Shown: in pieces, positions 43,931 through 52,102 of the stretch | Numbering within the stretch: the stretch's first letter is position 1 | Layout of the letters: each line of letters starts with the position of its first letter | DNA from: Chryseobacterium indologenes | GTDB lineage: Bacteria > Bacteroidota > Bacteroidia > Flavobacteriales > Weeksellaceae | Direction: 5' to 3' | DNA: 64,000 nucleotides | NCBI GenBank assembly: GCA_002439165.1 | Contig: DJTE01000040.1 | Span: 62,001-126,000, forward strand | Notes under the pieces: model-generated | What the model was told of the DNA's origin: nothing | Seen by the model: the letters and a program-made list of their open reading frames with translations, nothing else | The model's database searches: none | Position numbers and translations under genes: made by a program

Positions 43931-44320
43931 TTAATTTTCTACAACTTTTTCAATCGCTTTTTTAAAATCAGCAACATCACTGCCAACCAATAAACAACTC
44001 GAAAAACCAATATTTAAAAGAGCCTTGCCAACTTTCTCATCATCAATATCACTATGGGCAATCAATTTAATACGTGGATATTTTTCTCTTAATTCCTGAA
44101 GCTGTACCAGCACATCATTATCGTAAAAATCTAAGTCTATGATACAGACTTCTGGAAGTGCTTTTAAAGCGGATAATTGAGTTATTCCATCTTCGACATG
44201 CTCCAAGCGGAAGAGTATTTCAAATCCTGAACCAGAGAGGTCATTGCAAATACTATCTAAGATGAGGCTTTTATCATTGATAAATGCCAGAGATTGTTTG
44301 GGTCTGTTTATTGTATCCAT
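43931..44320 (-). CDS. Stand-alone response regulator receiver domain
   Basis: A 129-residue REC-like domain with no output domain. The phospho-acceptor is probably Asp62 or Asp64 in CIIDLDFYDND, followed by the Ser of IAHSD and a C-terminal helix; the N-terminal acidic pocket (INDKS) is partial. CTnDOT-type elements control excision through a two-component system, and REC-only proteins are found near excision genes. No histidine kinase is in the window, so its partner is unknown. Confidence 0.7.
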   Translation of the reverse strand: MDTINRPKQSLAFINDKSLILDSICNDLSGSGFEILFRLEHVEDGITQLSALKALPEVCIIDLDFYDNDVLVQLQELREKYPRIKLIAHSDIDDEKVGKALLNIGFSSCLLVGSDVADFKKAIEKVVEN

Positions 44321-44597
44321 AATGCCATTTTTTCTTTTTCATGAACCCTACACAAAAAAAGAAAGCGTAGGCAATCACACTTACCGGCATTAAGGCACTG
44401 GTACGCCATCCCCCAAATAAGCGGACGCCCACGCCTATGACGTGAGCGTTCTTACTTATCTGTTCCGGGGATTTAAAAATTACCAGTTTCTAATGCGGAA
44501 CCTAAAGCAAAAACACTTTAAGTATTTTCTATCTTCTACAAAGATACAAAACTCATTTCGATATAGAAATATGCCCTAAACTAAATTTGATCATAGA

Positions 44598-44897
44598 TTA
44601 TTTGATTTTTTGGCTACAATAGTTTTGCTCCAATACACTCAATAAATCTGTTTCTTTATAAATGATTTTGCCTCCTATTTGAATATACGGCAGAATATTG
44701 TCATCACGATATTGTTGCAAAGTACGTTTACTGATGTGTAACAGCTTGCATACATCTTCGCCCGACAGGTATATTTCTCCGTTCATTACGGGGCGGTAGT
44801 TTTTTAATATTTCTTCAATACGGCTTCGCAACCGCATTATCATCTCCTGTTGTTCGATGATTTCTTCGGTTTCATTCGTCAGTAAATCCATTGTCAT
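44598..44897 (-). CDS. Helix-turn-helix protein, excisionase-like
   Basis: A 99-residue DNA-binding protein. The C-terminal part has the winged HTH signature of the excisionase/MerR-like group: YLSGEDVCKLLHISKRTLQQ, YRDDNILPYIQIGGKI and Y-rich end. An N-terminal coiled coil (residues 10-35) probably drives dimerisation. It overlaps the upstream HTH gene by 26 bases, which suggests coupled translation. In related ICEs the pair acts in excision and in regulation of the tra region (family knowledge). Confidence 0.82.
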   Translation of the reverse strand: MTMDLLTNETEEIIEQQEMIMRLRSRIEEILKNYRPVMNGEIYLSGEDVCKLLHISKRTLQQYRDDNILPYIQIGGKIIYKETDLLSVLEQNYCSQKIK

Positions 44898-45255
44898 TGG
44901 TATTATACGAATGTTTGCCTTTTAGCAAAGCCTGCACATCCGAAAGTTTATAATAATTTTTGCGGTTAAGCTTGGAGTAAGGCAATAAGCCTTTATCCTT
45001 ATAGGTCTGCAAAGTCCGTTTGGTAATGTTCATCATCAGGCACACTTCCTGGTTATCGAGCCATTTCTCTTCTTTGAAAATCGGGGTATATTTCCGAGTA
45101 GCGTTTTCGGTCAGTTCCAAAAGTGCTTTCAGCTCTTTTTTCATTCCATCCAGTAGGGATTTTTGTATTGCGATAACTTCCATATTCTGCTCAATTTTTC
45201 TGTGGAAGTCTAATTTATAATGGCTTATTACATAACTGGGAAATGTTGTAGTCAT
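44872..45255 (-). CDS. Helix-turn-helix protein, excisionase-like
   Basis: A 127-residue relative of the next gene downstream. It has the same HTH block: WLDNQEVCLMMNITKRTLQT, followed by YKDKGLLPYSKLNRKNYYKL. The N-terminal half is a helical region with an aromatic start. The tandem of two such genes is typical of CTnDOT-type excision modules (xis genes). Start MTTTFPSYVISHYKLDFHRK is the only long in-frame choice. Confidence 0.82.
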   Translation of the reverse strand: MTTTFPSYVISHYKLDFHRKIEQNMEVIAIQKSLLDGMKKELKALLELTENATRKYTPIFKEEKWLDNQEVCLMMNITKRTLQTYKDKGLLPYSKLNRKNYYKLSDVQALLKGKHSYNTNDNGFTDE

Positions 45256-45300
45256 TGGCGTTGAGAGGCAGTGTTTGGCTGTTTTCTTTTGCCGTAAACA

Positions 45301-45332
45301 AAAAATCGGATAGCCTTTTGGGTTATCCGATT
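45301..45332 (-). terminator. Terminator of the 45361 gene
   Basis: Stem AATCGGATA / TATCCGATT extended by GCC/GG, 5-base loop, and T-rich tail on the minus strand. It separates the excision genes from the small membrane protein gene. Confidence 0.85.
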
Positions 45333-45360
45333 CGTTAAAAAGTTTATAGGGAAATTTCTA

Positions 45361-45654
45361 TCAACGTTTGGTAGGCTGTTCAATTTTAACTTCCTGTTGT
45401 TTTTTCTCCCTTTCTTTTTTCATCTGTGTATAAGACCAAAGAATAACAACGCCAAGAATAATTAAAGCATAGGCAATCCATTTACCAACACGTTCTATAA
45501 AACGGATAAATACAGATGCTTCAAAACTCGAAAAGCCCTCTGCACCCATCGCATTACGTCTGTAAAATTTCCTCCGGCTTATCCAGTAGATAAGACCTAT
45601 ACCGATAACAAGCGGAATAATTCCCATTACCAATTGAGAAGTAACTGCATCCAT
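45361..45654 (-). CDS. Small two-helix membrane protein
   Basis: A 97-residue protein with helices at about residues 8-25 and 60-75 and a Lys/Glu-rich C-terminal tail. The middle loop includes RRKFYRRNAMGAEGFSSFEA. No function is recognised. It lies between the traQ terminator and another terminator, so it is probably a monocistron of the ICE. It may be an accessory of the conjugation apparatus or an exclusion-type protein (inference only). Confidence 0.65.
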   Translation of the reverse strand: MDAVTSQLVMGIIPLVIGIGLIYWISRRKFYRRNAMGAEGFSSFEASVFIRFIERVGKWIAYALIILGVVILWSYTQMKKEREKKQQEVKIEQPTKR

Positions 45655-45713
45655 ATTGTCAAAATTATATCAAATAAATTTAAACAAAACATCCTTGGTT
45701 GAAAATCAAAAGC

Positions 45714-45740
45714 AAAAAACCGACCTATAAAGTCGGTTTT
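45714..45740 (-). terminator. Terminator at the end of the tra operon
   Basis: Perfect 9-bp stem AAAACCGAC / GTCGGTTTT with a 7-base loop, followed on the minus strand by T-rich sequence, 23 bases after traQ. It defines the 3' end of the conjugation operon. Confidence 0.88.
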
Positions 45741-45762
45741 GTCGTTGTCAAAGTTGTTGTTC

Positions 45763-46212
45763 TTAATCACTACTATTGAACTGAAAACTTAATTGCTTTT
45801 CATTCCCGAAGCTGTCCGAAATCCAAACCTCAAAGGATTGTGAAACAGCAGATGTTGAAGTGTAGTACAAGCGAAACTGCTCTGTTGGTAATGAATACAA
45901 ATCGTTCGGGAGGTACGGTGGTTCATCGTAGTATTGCAATGTTCCTGTACCGTCAAACTGAAAATAGCGAAGAAAATACTGAGTGTTCGTGTAGTTTCCT
46001 GTTCGATGTATGGTAATGCGGATCTCTACCGTCTGCCCATCGGCAACATCTTTGGGTACCGGCATTACATTTACCTCAAAAGGAAAATCGTTCTGTATTT
46101 CGAGTTCATCATCTTTGCTACAAGATACCAAAGAAACCGAAGCTGCGAGAATTGCCAACATTAAGTATATCGGCAATAAGCCTATTCTGAATTTATTGAA
46201 TATTGCTATCAT
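45763..46212 (-). CDS. traQ: Conjugative transfer lipoprotein TraQ (DUF3872)
   Basis: A 149-residue DUF3872 protein, the last gene of the CTnDOT-type tra operon. It has a lipoprotein signal (lipobox LVSC, Cys31) and a beta-rich mature domain (PFEVNVMPVPKDVADGQTVE, then strands with many aromatic residues). It is presumably anchored in the outer membrane. Its exact task in the mating apparatus is not known. Confidence 0.88.
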   Translation of the reverse strand: MIAIFNKFRIGLLPIYLMLAILAASVSLVSCSKDDELEIQNDFPFEVNVMPVPKDVADGQTVEIRITIHRTGNYTNTQYFLRYFQFDGTGTLQYYDEPPYLPNDLYSLPTEQFRLYYTSTSAVSQSFEVWISDSFGNEKQLSFQFNSSD

Positions 46213-46224
46213 TGTTTTTACATT

Positions 46225-46785
46225 TTAAAAGTTAAACCTTAATCCCACACCTGCGGAGGGGCGGAACTGTTTCATATCCGTACCCCATACGACCTTAGTA
46301 CGTCCTTGCAGAACTAACACAAAACGATCTGACAGGTACGTTTCAAAAGTGAGCCTTCCACCGGCTCCGTAGATGAAGTTGTCTTCATTCAAAACCTTTG
46401 CTCCATCATACAACATTGTTTCGCCACGGTTGATTGTTTCATAACCCAGTACGCCTGTTATAGCTGCATTCAGCGTGATGTTTTTACGGGCATCGCCCAA
46501 AAGAAAGAAACTATAACCTCCCTCAGCTGTGTAGGTTTCCTGTGGTATGCGAAGATCTTTGTAGTTGTGGTATTGATGGGTATATTCCAACGCCCATAGC
46601 TGATAATTGCCGTTTTTGCCGTTTACAGTCATACCAAGGCTGATGTAATAATCGTTGCCGATTTTATCATCGGATAATACACCAACATTTACTTCCAATC
46701 CTTTTTGTTTAGGCAACATTCGTTGCGCTTGGCTGGTTGTGATGCCTATCAGTATAAGCATCACAGTATAGATATACTTTTTCAT
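46225..46785 (-). CDS. traO: Conjugative transposon protein TraO
   Basis: A 186-residue TraO family protein with a signal peptide (start MKKYIYTVMLILIGITTSQA). The mature part is a small outer-membrane beta-barrel: repeated amphipathic strands such as GLEVNVGVLSDD and YYISLGMTVNG, ending with a C-terminal aromatic residue (VGLRFNF). In CTnDOT, TraO belongs to the outer part of the mating apparatus. It is 12 bases upstream of traQ. Confidence 0.9.
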   Translation of the reverse strand: MKKYIYTVMLILIGITTSQAQRMLPKQKGLEVNVGVLSDDKIGNDYYISLGMTVNGKNGNYQLWALEYTHQYHNYKDLRIPQETYTAEGGYSFFLLGDARKNITLNAAITGVLGYETINRGETMLYDGAKVLNEDNFIYGAGGRLTFETYLSDRFVLVLQGRTKVVWGTDMKQFRPSAGVGLRFNF

Positions 46786-46805
46786 ATTATTGCTTTAAAG
46801 GTTTA

Positions 46806-47699
46806 TTAAAATTTCAGATGCATATCGTTGATCAATCGGGCTTTTATCAAATCCGAATTTTCTACCTGAAGTGTTTGATGACGACCACCGTTCTTCTCGA
46901 AAATCTCAACCAACAGTACCTTATCATCGGCAATAGTGAATTGGTCTAACAGGAAAACATTTTGTTCGGTGGTTTGTCCCGAAATTTCTGTAAGTGGTTT
47001 ATAGGTACGAAGCGGTATCATCGGGCGTTCCTGTACTACGGTTCGTTTGGCAACCTTTTTATCAACTACCTTGAAATTCACAAAGTCGATATTGAACGGT
47101 ACATTGCTGCGATTTCTCAATTCCGTATGGAAATAGTATTTACCATTGTGTATGTAAATTCCTTTCAGAATAAACTGAATGCCGAAACTCTTAGCCCCAA
47201 TATGCTTTACAATGCGTTTGTCCTTTTTGTAAATAGTTTCCAAAAGCAAGCCCGCCAATGAGGGAGAATTGTTGCCCAATTCTTCAAAAAGCACATCGTT
47301 ACCGTTGGCTTTGTCCACTGCTTTTTGCATTGTCAAAAGGTCATAGCTCAATGCTTCGGGATACCCGCTGTAATACACATTGAAACTGTAAAAACGTCCG
47401 TCATTCGTGATAACGGAAAAATTGGTTTCCGCTTCAAAATCCCTTACCGATGCTTTTACACGCAATACATTTTCGGCATCTTCCGCTTTTCCTGCAATTA
47501 GGTATTCACTTCCCAAATCCACGTAACGAATGGCAGTCGGGAAAATCAGGTGCGAAGTTTTATCGTAGGTCAATTCCATACGGTACGGTTCTATCTTGCC
47601 CAGGGCAAGCGGTGTTCTAATGCTGTCCTGTGCATAAGATTGTACGGCAAAGCCAAGTATGAGGGCAATTGCCCAAAAAGTTTTAAAATGATTTTTCAT
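46806..47699 (-). CDS. traN: Conjugative transposon protein TraN (DUF4138)
   Basis: A 297-residue periplasmic protein (signal peptide MKNHFKTFWAIALILGFAVQ). The start at 47699 is preferred over an upstream TTG. DUF4138 blocks LTYDKTSHLIFPTAIRYVDLG and GRFYSFNVYYSGYPEAL are clear. It is the Bacteroidota analogue of a VirB9-type connector and is thought to work with TraM and TraO in the periplasmic core complex. Confidence 0.92.
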   Translation of the reverse strand: MKNHFKTFWAIALILGFAVQSYAQDSIRTPLALGKIEPYRMELTYDKTSHLIFPTAIRYVDLGSEYLIAGKAEDAENVLRVKASVRDFEAETNFSVITNDGRFYSFNVYYSGYPEALSYDLLTMQKAVDKANGNDVLFEELGNNSPSLAGLLLETIYKKDKRIVKHIGAKSFGIQFILKGIYIHNGKYYFHTELRNRSNVPFNIDFVNFKVVDKKVAKRTVVQERPMIPLRTYKPLTEISGQTTEQNVFLLDQFTIADDKVLLVEIFEKNGGRHQTLQVENSDLIKARLINDMHLKF

Positions 47700-47722
47700 T
47701 GTTTTATTATTTGAATTCAACA

Positions 47723-49063
47723 TTATTTTTTAGATACCAAGAAGACCTGATGTCCTGCTTTCAGTGTTACCTTTGGCGTTCTTACTTTTTTGGCGAAATA
47801 GCCCGAAATACCCTGTACTACGCCACGGCTAAGGTCTGCGGCAACTTGCTGTCCGGCATTTTGAGTAAGCATCAAGCGTGTTCCTGATTGTTGGCTCATA
47901 TTGCCTGCCATTTCTGTAAGGGCATTCATTTCAGGCGAATACGGAACATACAATCCTTGCTGTCCGTCCAAATCGTAAATGGTAATATCCACAGGGATGA
48001 TGTTGCCCTCCAGTTCTATCGAAGTAATCTTTAGCTGTAATCGCCCTCCCTGAAATTTGGCATTAGCTGTTACAATCGTTCCTTTGGGAATGGTTCGTTG
48101 TGGTGTTTGGGCTGGCTCCAATAAACGAAGACGTACACCTGTTTCGCCAACTATTGTTTGTGTTTCGTGTACGCTTGCTTTTATACTGTTTTTCGGTTGT
48201 ACCACCTGCTCAATGGAACCTGCGGTATAAAAGCCACGATTTTTGGTCTGGCTCCAATCGGCTAAAAATGCACTATCGCTGGGTTCACGGTATAAGGCAG
48301 AAACAGTGTTTTTCCTCATAGACGTAAATGCTACAAAATGCTCTTTTTGATTAGTAGTAGCAGTTCCTGAAGCATTGCTGTTATTGACAGGTAGAGCTTC
48401 TGAAGTACTCGTACTACCTTGGGGAAGATACTTTGCTGCCATCTGATAGGATTTTTCCATCAGTGCAAGCTGGTCATCTATAGTTGCAGCTTTGGGTACA
48501 TCTTTTTCAGCCAATTGCTCTTTCAGTTCGTCCAATTGCCTGCGGAGTTCTATTGTTTCCAAATTATCGTCCTGATAAAACGAACCCAATGTACTTTGTG
48601 CATTGCGGTAACTGTTTAAGATAGAATTTCCATATCTGCCGGAATTTCTTTCAGAACCATAACGATAGCTTTCCTCTTCTTCAGGTATTTCTTCTTCCAT
48701 ACTCTGGGAGCTGTCTGTATTCCAGTAATCTGAAAGCGTTGTCAGGGCATTTCGTTTTTCTTTATCCTTTTGTTCCAGCATTTCCTGTTCGTATGCCTTT
48801 TGCTTGTCCGACTGTAATCCTGCTTCAGTAGCCTGCGGAACTGCATCGTTCAGTCCAAGACTTTCGATTTCGTTCTTATCTTCCGATGGTTTAAATATGA
48901 GATACATACAGCCTACAAAGACAATTCCCATCAAGCCGAATATGAGTGGCTTTTTCAGTTTATCGGCTTTGCTCTGCGTACTGTCTTGCAGCACATCAGC
49001 GGTTTCTTTCGGATTACCCTCGGTTACCCGAACCACCGTCTTTTTATTTTCATTTTCTTTCAT
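47723..49063 (-). CDS. traM: Conjugative transposon protein TraM
   Basis: A 446-residue TraM family protein: a cytoplasmic N-terminal segment, one membrane helix (about residues 38-60, FGLMGIVFVGCMYLIF), a long charged and coiled-coil periplasmic part and a globular C-terminal domain (about residues 280-446) resembling VirB10. It would link inner and outer membranes in the mating apparatus. Its start overlaps traL by 14 bases. Confidence 0.92.
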   Translation of the reverse strand: MKENENKKTVVRVTEGNPKETADVLQDSTQSKADKLKKPLIFGLMGIVFVGCMYLIFKPSEDKNEIESLGLNDAVPQATEAGLQSDKQKAYEQEMLEQKDKEKRNALTTLSDYWNTDSSQSMEEEIPEEEESYRYGSERNSGRYGNSILNSYRNAQSTLGSFYQDDNLETIELRRQLDELKEQLAEKDVPKAATIDDQLALMEKSYQMAAKYLPQGSTSTSEALPVNNSNASGTATTNQKEHFVAFTSMRKNTVSALYREPSDSAFLADWSQTKNRGFYTAGSIEQVVQPKNSIKASVHETQTIVGETGVRLRLLEPAQTPQRTIPKGTIVTANAKFQGGRLQLKITSIELEGNIIPVDITIYDLDGQQGLYVPYSPEMNALTEMAGNMSQQSGTRLMLTQNAGQQVAADLSRGVVQGISGYFAKKVRTPKVTLKAGHQVFLVSKK

Positions 49064-49337
49064 AAATCTTATTTTTAAAAATGGTTGATAATGTGTCCTG
49101 TAAGCTTGCAGGGCTTTCTCCTTTTCTGAGTACAGGGTTTTCCATATGCCTGATTTTCATATCGTTTTCAGACTTTCCCGTGTCGTACCAAACTTTGGCA
49201 ATCACGCCTGCGGTAAGCATCAGATAACCCAAGAAAAAGTATAGGGTATATTTGTGCTGTTTGCGTACAGGCAGTTCACGCCAGCGATCATCCAATTGGT
49301 CAAAGTGCCTGTCCATCTTTGCTCTTAATTTTTTCAT
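49050..49337 (-). CDS. traL: Conjugative transposon protein TraL (DUF3989)
   Basis: A 95-residue DUF3989 protein with a basic N-terminus (KLRAKMDRHFDQLDDRWREL) and one membrane helix (about residues 29-48). A short periplasmic tail follows. It is a small inner-membrane component of the mating apparatus and overlaps traM. Confidence 0.85.
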   Translation of the reverse strand: MKKLRAKMDRHFDQLDDRWRELPVRKQHKYTLYFFLGYLMLTAGVIAKVWYDTGKSENDMKIRHMENPVLRKGESPASLQDTLSTIFKNKIYERK

Positions 49338-49354
49338 ATTGTAATGATTATCGG

Positions 49355-49789
49355 TTATCGCATTCGGAACCGTCTGTTTTGGTTAGACAACTGTTCTCTG
49401 GGCTTTTCGGAAACTTGTGCAATCGCTTCTTTTCTTGTCGGAACCGAATTTGTAGTGAGATCCGTTAATTTCGATTGCTTCAATAATTGCCCATACTGGT
49501 CTATTCTGTCAATATTCATTTTCTGAACATCGAAAAGACCGTCTTTGTACTTTATCCACATATTGCATTCAACCTTTGGCTTATCATCGCCATTCCATTC
49601 CAGGTAGGTTTTCAGCATCAGAATGTTTGGCAACATCGGTTTGTCTGTTCCATTATTACAAGCCTCCAAAAATCTGCTGATGCTATCTTTGATTTTGTCG
49701 GCATAGGCCGCTTCTGTTTGGAAATAGCCGTCATACCCTTTGTTCGTGAGGGTTTGTGCGAATGTGTCTAAGTCAAGTAACTGTTTCAT
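49355..49789 (-). CDS. Hypothetical protein in the tra operon
   Basis: A 144-residue soluble protein between traK and traL, starting MKQLLDLDTFAQTLTNKGYD. It has no signal peptide or membrane helix. The second half is charged, with an Arg-rich end (QNRRFRMR). No domain is recognised. It is evenly spaced in the operon (17 bases from traL, 11 from traK), which supports a role in conjugation or its control. Confidence 0.75.
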   Translation of the reverse strand: MKQLLDLDTFAQTLTNKGYDGYFQTEAAYADKIKDSISRFLEACNNGTDKPMLPNILMLKTYLEWNGDDKPKVECNMWIKYKDGLFDVQKMNIDRIDQYGQLLKQSKLTDLTTNSVPTRKEAIAQVSEKPREQLSNQNRRFRMR

Positions 49790-49800
49790 AACTTCTATTT

Positions 49801-50424
49801 TTAGCGTTCAATTACTTCAATGTCCCTGTTTTCCGTTACGGCAAACTTTTCGATATTAAAACCTTGTGGGTTATTATCGGAACGGACAGAGTTCACGAGA
49901 TAGCAGGACGTGATCAGGTTCCGTCTGGTTACATTGCTCGAACGGATGATGAATTGTTTGGCATAGGTTCGCACGGCATACGGATAGGTATCGAAGTTGC
50001 AGACAACGCTATCCACCTCAATACGCTGCTGTACGTTTCCTGAAATGATACGGTTATAGTATCCTTTTTCCGAAAGGTCTTTGTAATAATCAAAGGCACT
50101 TTTGTCGGCAAGATTGAATGCCCTGCTCATATTGCTTTCTATAGCGTTTTTGTCGGGAGCAAGTGTAAAAAACAGCTCGTGAAAACGTCTGACGTGTTCC
50201 CTTGCTTCCACAGGTCGGTTGATACTTGCATCTTGCGATAAGGCAAGCATCAAAGATTTGCCGTTATCCAATACATAGATTTTTTGGCGTTGTTCTTCTG
50301 CAAAGCGGTAGGACTGCCATACGGCATATCCTACCACGCCAATACAGAGAACCGCAAACACAATGGCATATAGTCTTATCTGCCTAAAGCTGTTTTCGAT
50401 ATTTCTTAGCGTTTTAAATTCCAT
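49801..50424 (-). CDS. traK: Conjugative transposon protein TraK
   Basis: A 207-residue TraK protein, the VirB8-like inner-membrane component. A short cytoplasmic start (MEFKTLRNIENSFRQIR) precedes one membrane helix (about residues 17-38) and a periplasmic NTF2-like domain including REHVRRFHELFFTLAPDKNA and KSAFDYYKDLSEKGYYNRI. It lies between traJ and the small unknown gene. Confidence 0.92.
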   Translation of the reverse strand: MEFKTLRNIENSFRQIRLYAIVFAVLCIGVVGYAVWQSYRFAEEQRQKIYVLDNGKSLMLALSQDASINRPVEAREHVRRFHELFFTLAPDKNAIESNMSRAFNLADKSAFDYYKDLSEKGYYNRIISGNVQQRIEVDSVVCNFDTYPYAVRTYAKQFIIRSSNVTRRNLITSCYLVNSVRSDNNPQGFNIEKFAVTENRDIEVIER

Positions 50425-50443
50425 TTTTTTGAATGATTTATTG

Positions 50444-51439
50444 TTATTTATTCATCAGTTTACCGCCGATGTTTCCTACTGTAGATCCTGCACCAGCACC
50501 CGCAAGGTTTCCTGCCTTCATCGCTGTTTGATTTACATTACGAGTAAAGTTTCCTGCACCTCCGGCTTGGATTACCCAACCTGTTACTGTTGGAATTGTG
50601 AAGTAGCCAACGATACCGATAATCATAAAGATGATGTACACCGTATTGCTCGTATCGGGTATGTAGGTCGGGTCGGCAAGCATTGCTATATCCCTTTCCA
50701 GTATGAGGGATTGTATTCTTGCCAGCATCGAGCTGAACAAATCGGAAACAGGAAGCCAGAGATATACGCTGACATATCTCGTGATCCACTGTGTGAGCGT
50801 GGACTGAAATCCGTCCCAAACGGAAATAGCAAAAGCTATTGGTCCGAGTATCGAAAGGACTATCAGGAAAAATGTTCGTATGGTATCAATAACTAAAGCC
50901 GCCGCCTGAAAGAGTATTTCCAATAAATTGCGAAACCAATCCTTTATTGCTTTCTCTATCTTGTAGGCTTGCCTGTCCATATACATTCCTGCCATTGTAC
51001 CAACGTCCGATGGCGACCAGCCCAATTCATCCAGCTTTTTATCAAACTCTTCGTCTGATGCCATATAGGCGGTTTCGGGATTTCGTACCATTGCTTCGTA
51101 TTCCAATTGGTCTTTCTGTTGCTGGAGTTGGTTGAGGTCAAGCACCTGGTCTTCGAGTATGGCGTGAGTTCCTGTAACTACCGGGCTTAATACTGCATTA
51201 ATGGTTCCCAACACGATGGTTGGAAAGAACATTATACAAAGACCCAGAGCGAATGGACGCAGTAACGGAAACACATCGATAGGCTCGGCTCGGCTTAAAG
51301 CCTGCCAAACCTTTAATGCTACATAGAACAACGCACCCAATCCCGCCAATCCTTTAGCCACAGCCGCCATATCACCTGCAAGCGGCATCATATCGTCGTA
51401 AAGTGAACGAAGGAGTTCGTGAAGATTATCCCATTCCAT
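50444..51439 (-). CDS. traJ: Conjugative transposon protein TraJ
   Basis: A 331-residue polytopic protein with about seven hydrophobic helices, TraJ family (VirB6-like). Characteristic parts are the start MEWDNLHELLRSLYDDMMPL, PLLRPFALGLCIMFFPTIVL and LSILGPIAFAISVWDGFQST. The Gly/Ala-rich end (GNLAGAGAGSTVGNIGG) is usual. It would form part of the inner-membrane channel. It follows traI by 2 bases. Confidence 0.92.
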   Translation of the reverse strand: MEWDNLHELLRSLYDDMMPLAGDMAAVAKGLAGLGALFYVALKVWQALSRAEPIDVFPLLRPFALGLCIMFFPTIVLGTINAVLSPVVTGTHAILEDQVLDLNQLQQQKDQLEYEAMVRNPETAYMASDEEFDKKLDELGWSPSDVGTMAGMYMDRQAYKIEKAIKDWFRNLLEILFQAAALVIDTIRTFFLIVLSILGPIAFAISVWDGFQSTLTQWITRYVSVYLWLPVSDLFSSMLARIQSLILERDIAMLADPTYIPDTSNTVYIIFMIIGIVGYFTIPTVTGWVIQAGGAGNFTRNVNQTAMKAGNLAGAGAGSTVGNIGGKLMNK

Positions 51440-51441
51440 TT

Positions 51442-52074
51442 TTACCAGTATTTTTGGTTAGAAGTTCCGTAGAGTTCAAGAACTCTCTGTGCGTCGTTTT
51501 TCTTTTTCGCTCTTAGGTAGCTTACAGAAATGTTCTTATTAGTGTAGTAGCGTACAAGGCTGTGGTAATCCTTTACCTCTTTGTACACACGATCAATAAT
51601 ATCCATACGCTCTTTGTCGTTTAGCGAAAGGCTTGAAGAGGTTATGATCTGCTTTAGTTCCTTCAGTAGCTCGGTACTTTCGCCCAGTAATGCCGAATAA
51701 CCATTGCCAATTGCAGTCAACTCCTGAGCTGTGAAATTGGGATCGTTCATCATCTTGCCGAAATTCTGTACATACATTTCGGATACATCACCTACCAGCA
51801 AAACCGTTTGTTGCACTTTACGGGCGTCCTTTACTAAGTTGTTGATGGCTTTCAGTTTGTCGTAATACTCTTTGCCTTGCTTATAGACTTTTTCAACCTC
51901 CTTAAAATTCTTAACCACATTACTTACTGTGGAGGATGTTTGTACAATCTCATTGGCGGAGTTGAGAATACCGGATGCAAGATTTGCAGGATCGGTTACT
52001 ACAAACTGTGCTTTTGCGGAGGGTGTAACGGCAAGCATAATTGCCGTACACACCAGTAACATTACTTTTTTCAT
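51442..52074 (-). CDS. traI: Conjugative transposon protein TraI (DUF4141)
   Basis: A 210-residue DUF4141 protein, with a signal peptide (MKKVMLLVCTAIMLAVTPSA, cleavage near KAQ) and a helical mature domain (VEKVYKQGKEYYDKLKAINN; DVSEMYVQNFGKMMNDPNF). It resembles VirB5-like periplasmic proteins in place and size. In Bacteroidota this TraI is not the relaxase of the F plasmid. It begins 28 bases after the traG stop. Confidence 0.9.
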   Translation of the reverse strand: MKKVMLLVCTAIMLAVTPSAKAQFVVTDPANLASGILNSANEIVQTSSTVSNVVKNFKEVEKVYKQGKEYYDKLKAINNLVKDARKVQQTVLLVGDVSEMYVQNFGKMMNDPNFTAQELTAIGNGYSALLGESTELLKELKQIITSSSLSLNDKERMDIIDRVYKEVKDYHSLVRYYTNKNISVSYLRAKKKNDAQRVLELYGTSNQKYW

Positions 52075-52102
52075 TGTTTCTAAATTTTTAAATGATTAAT
52101 AA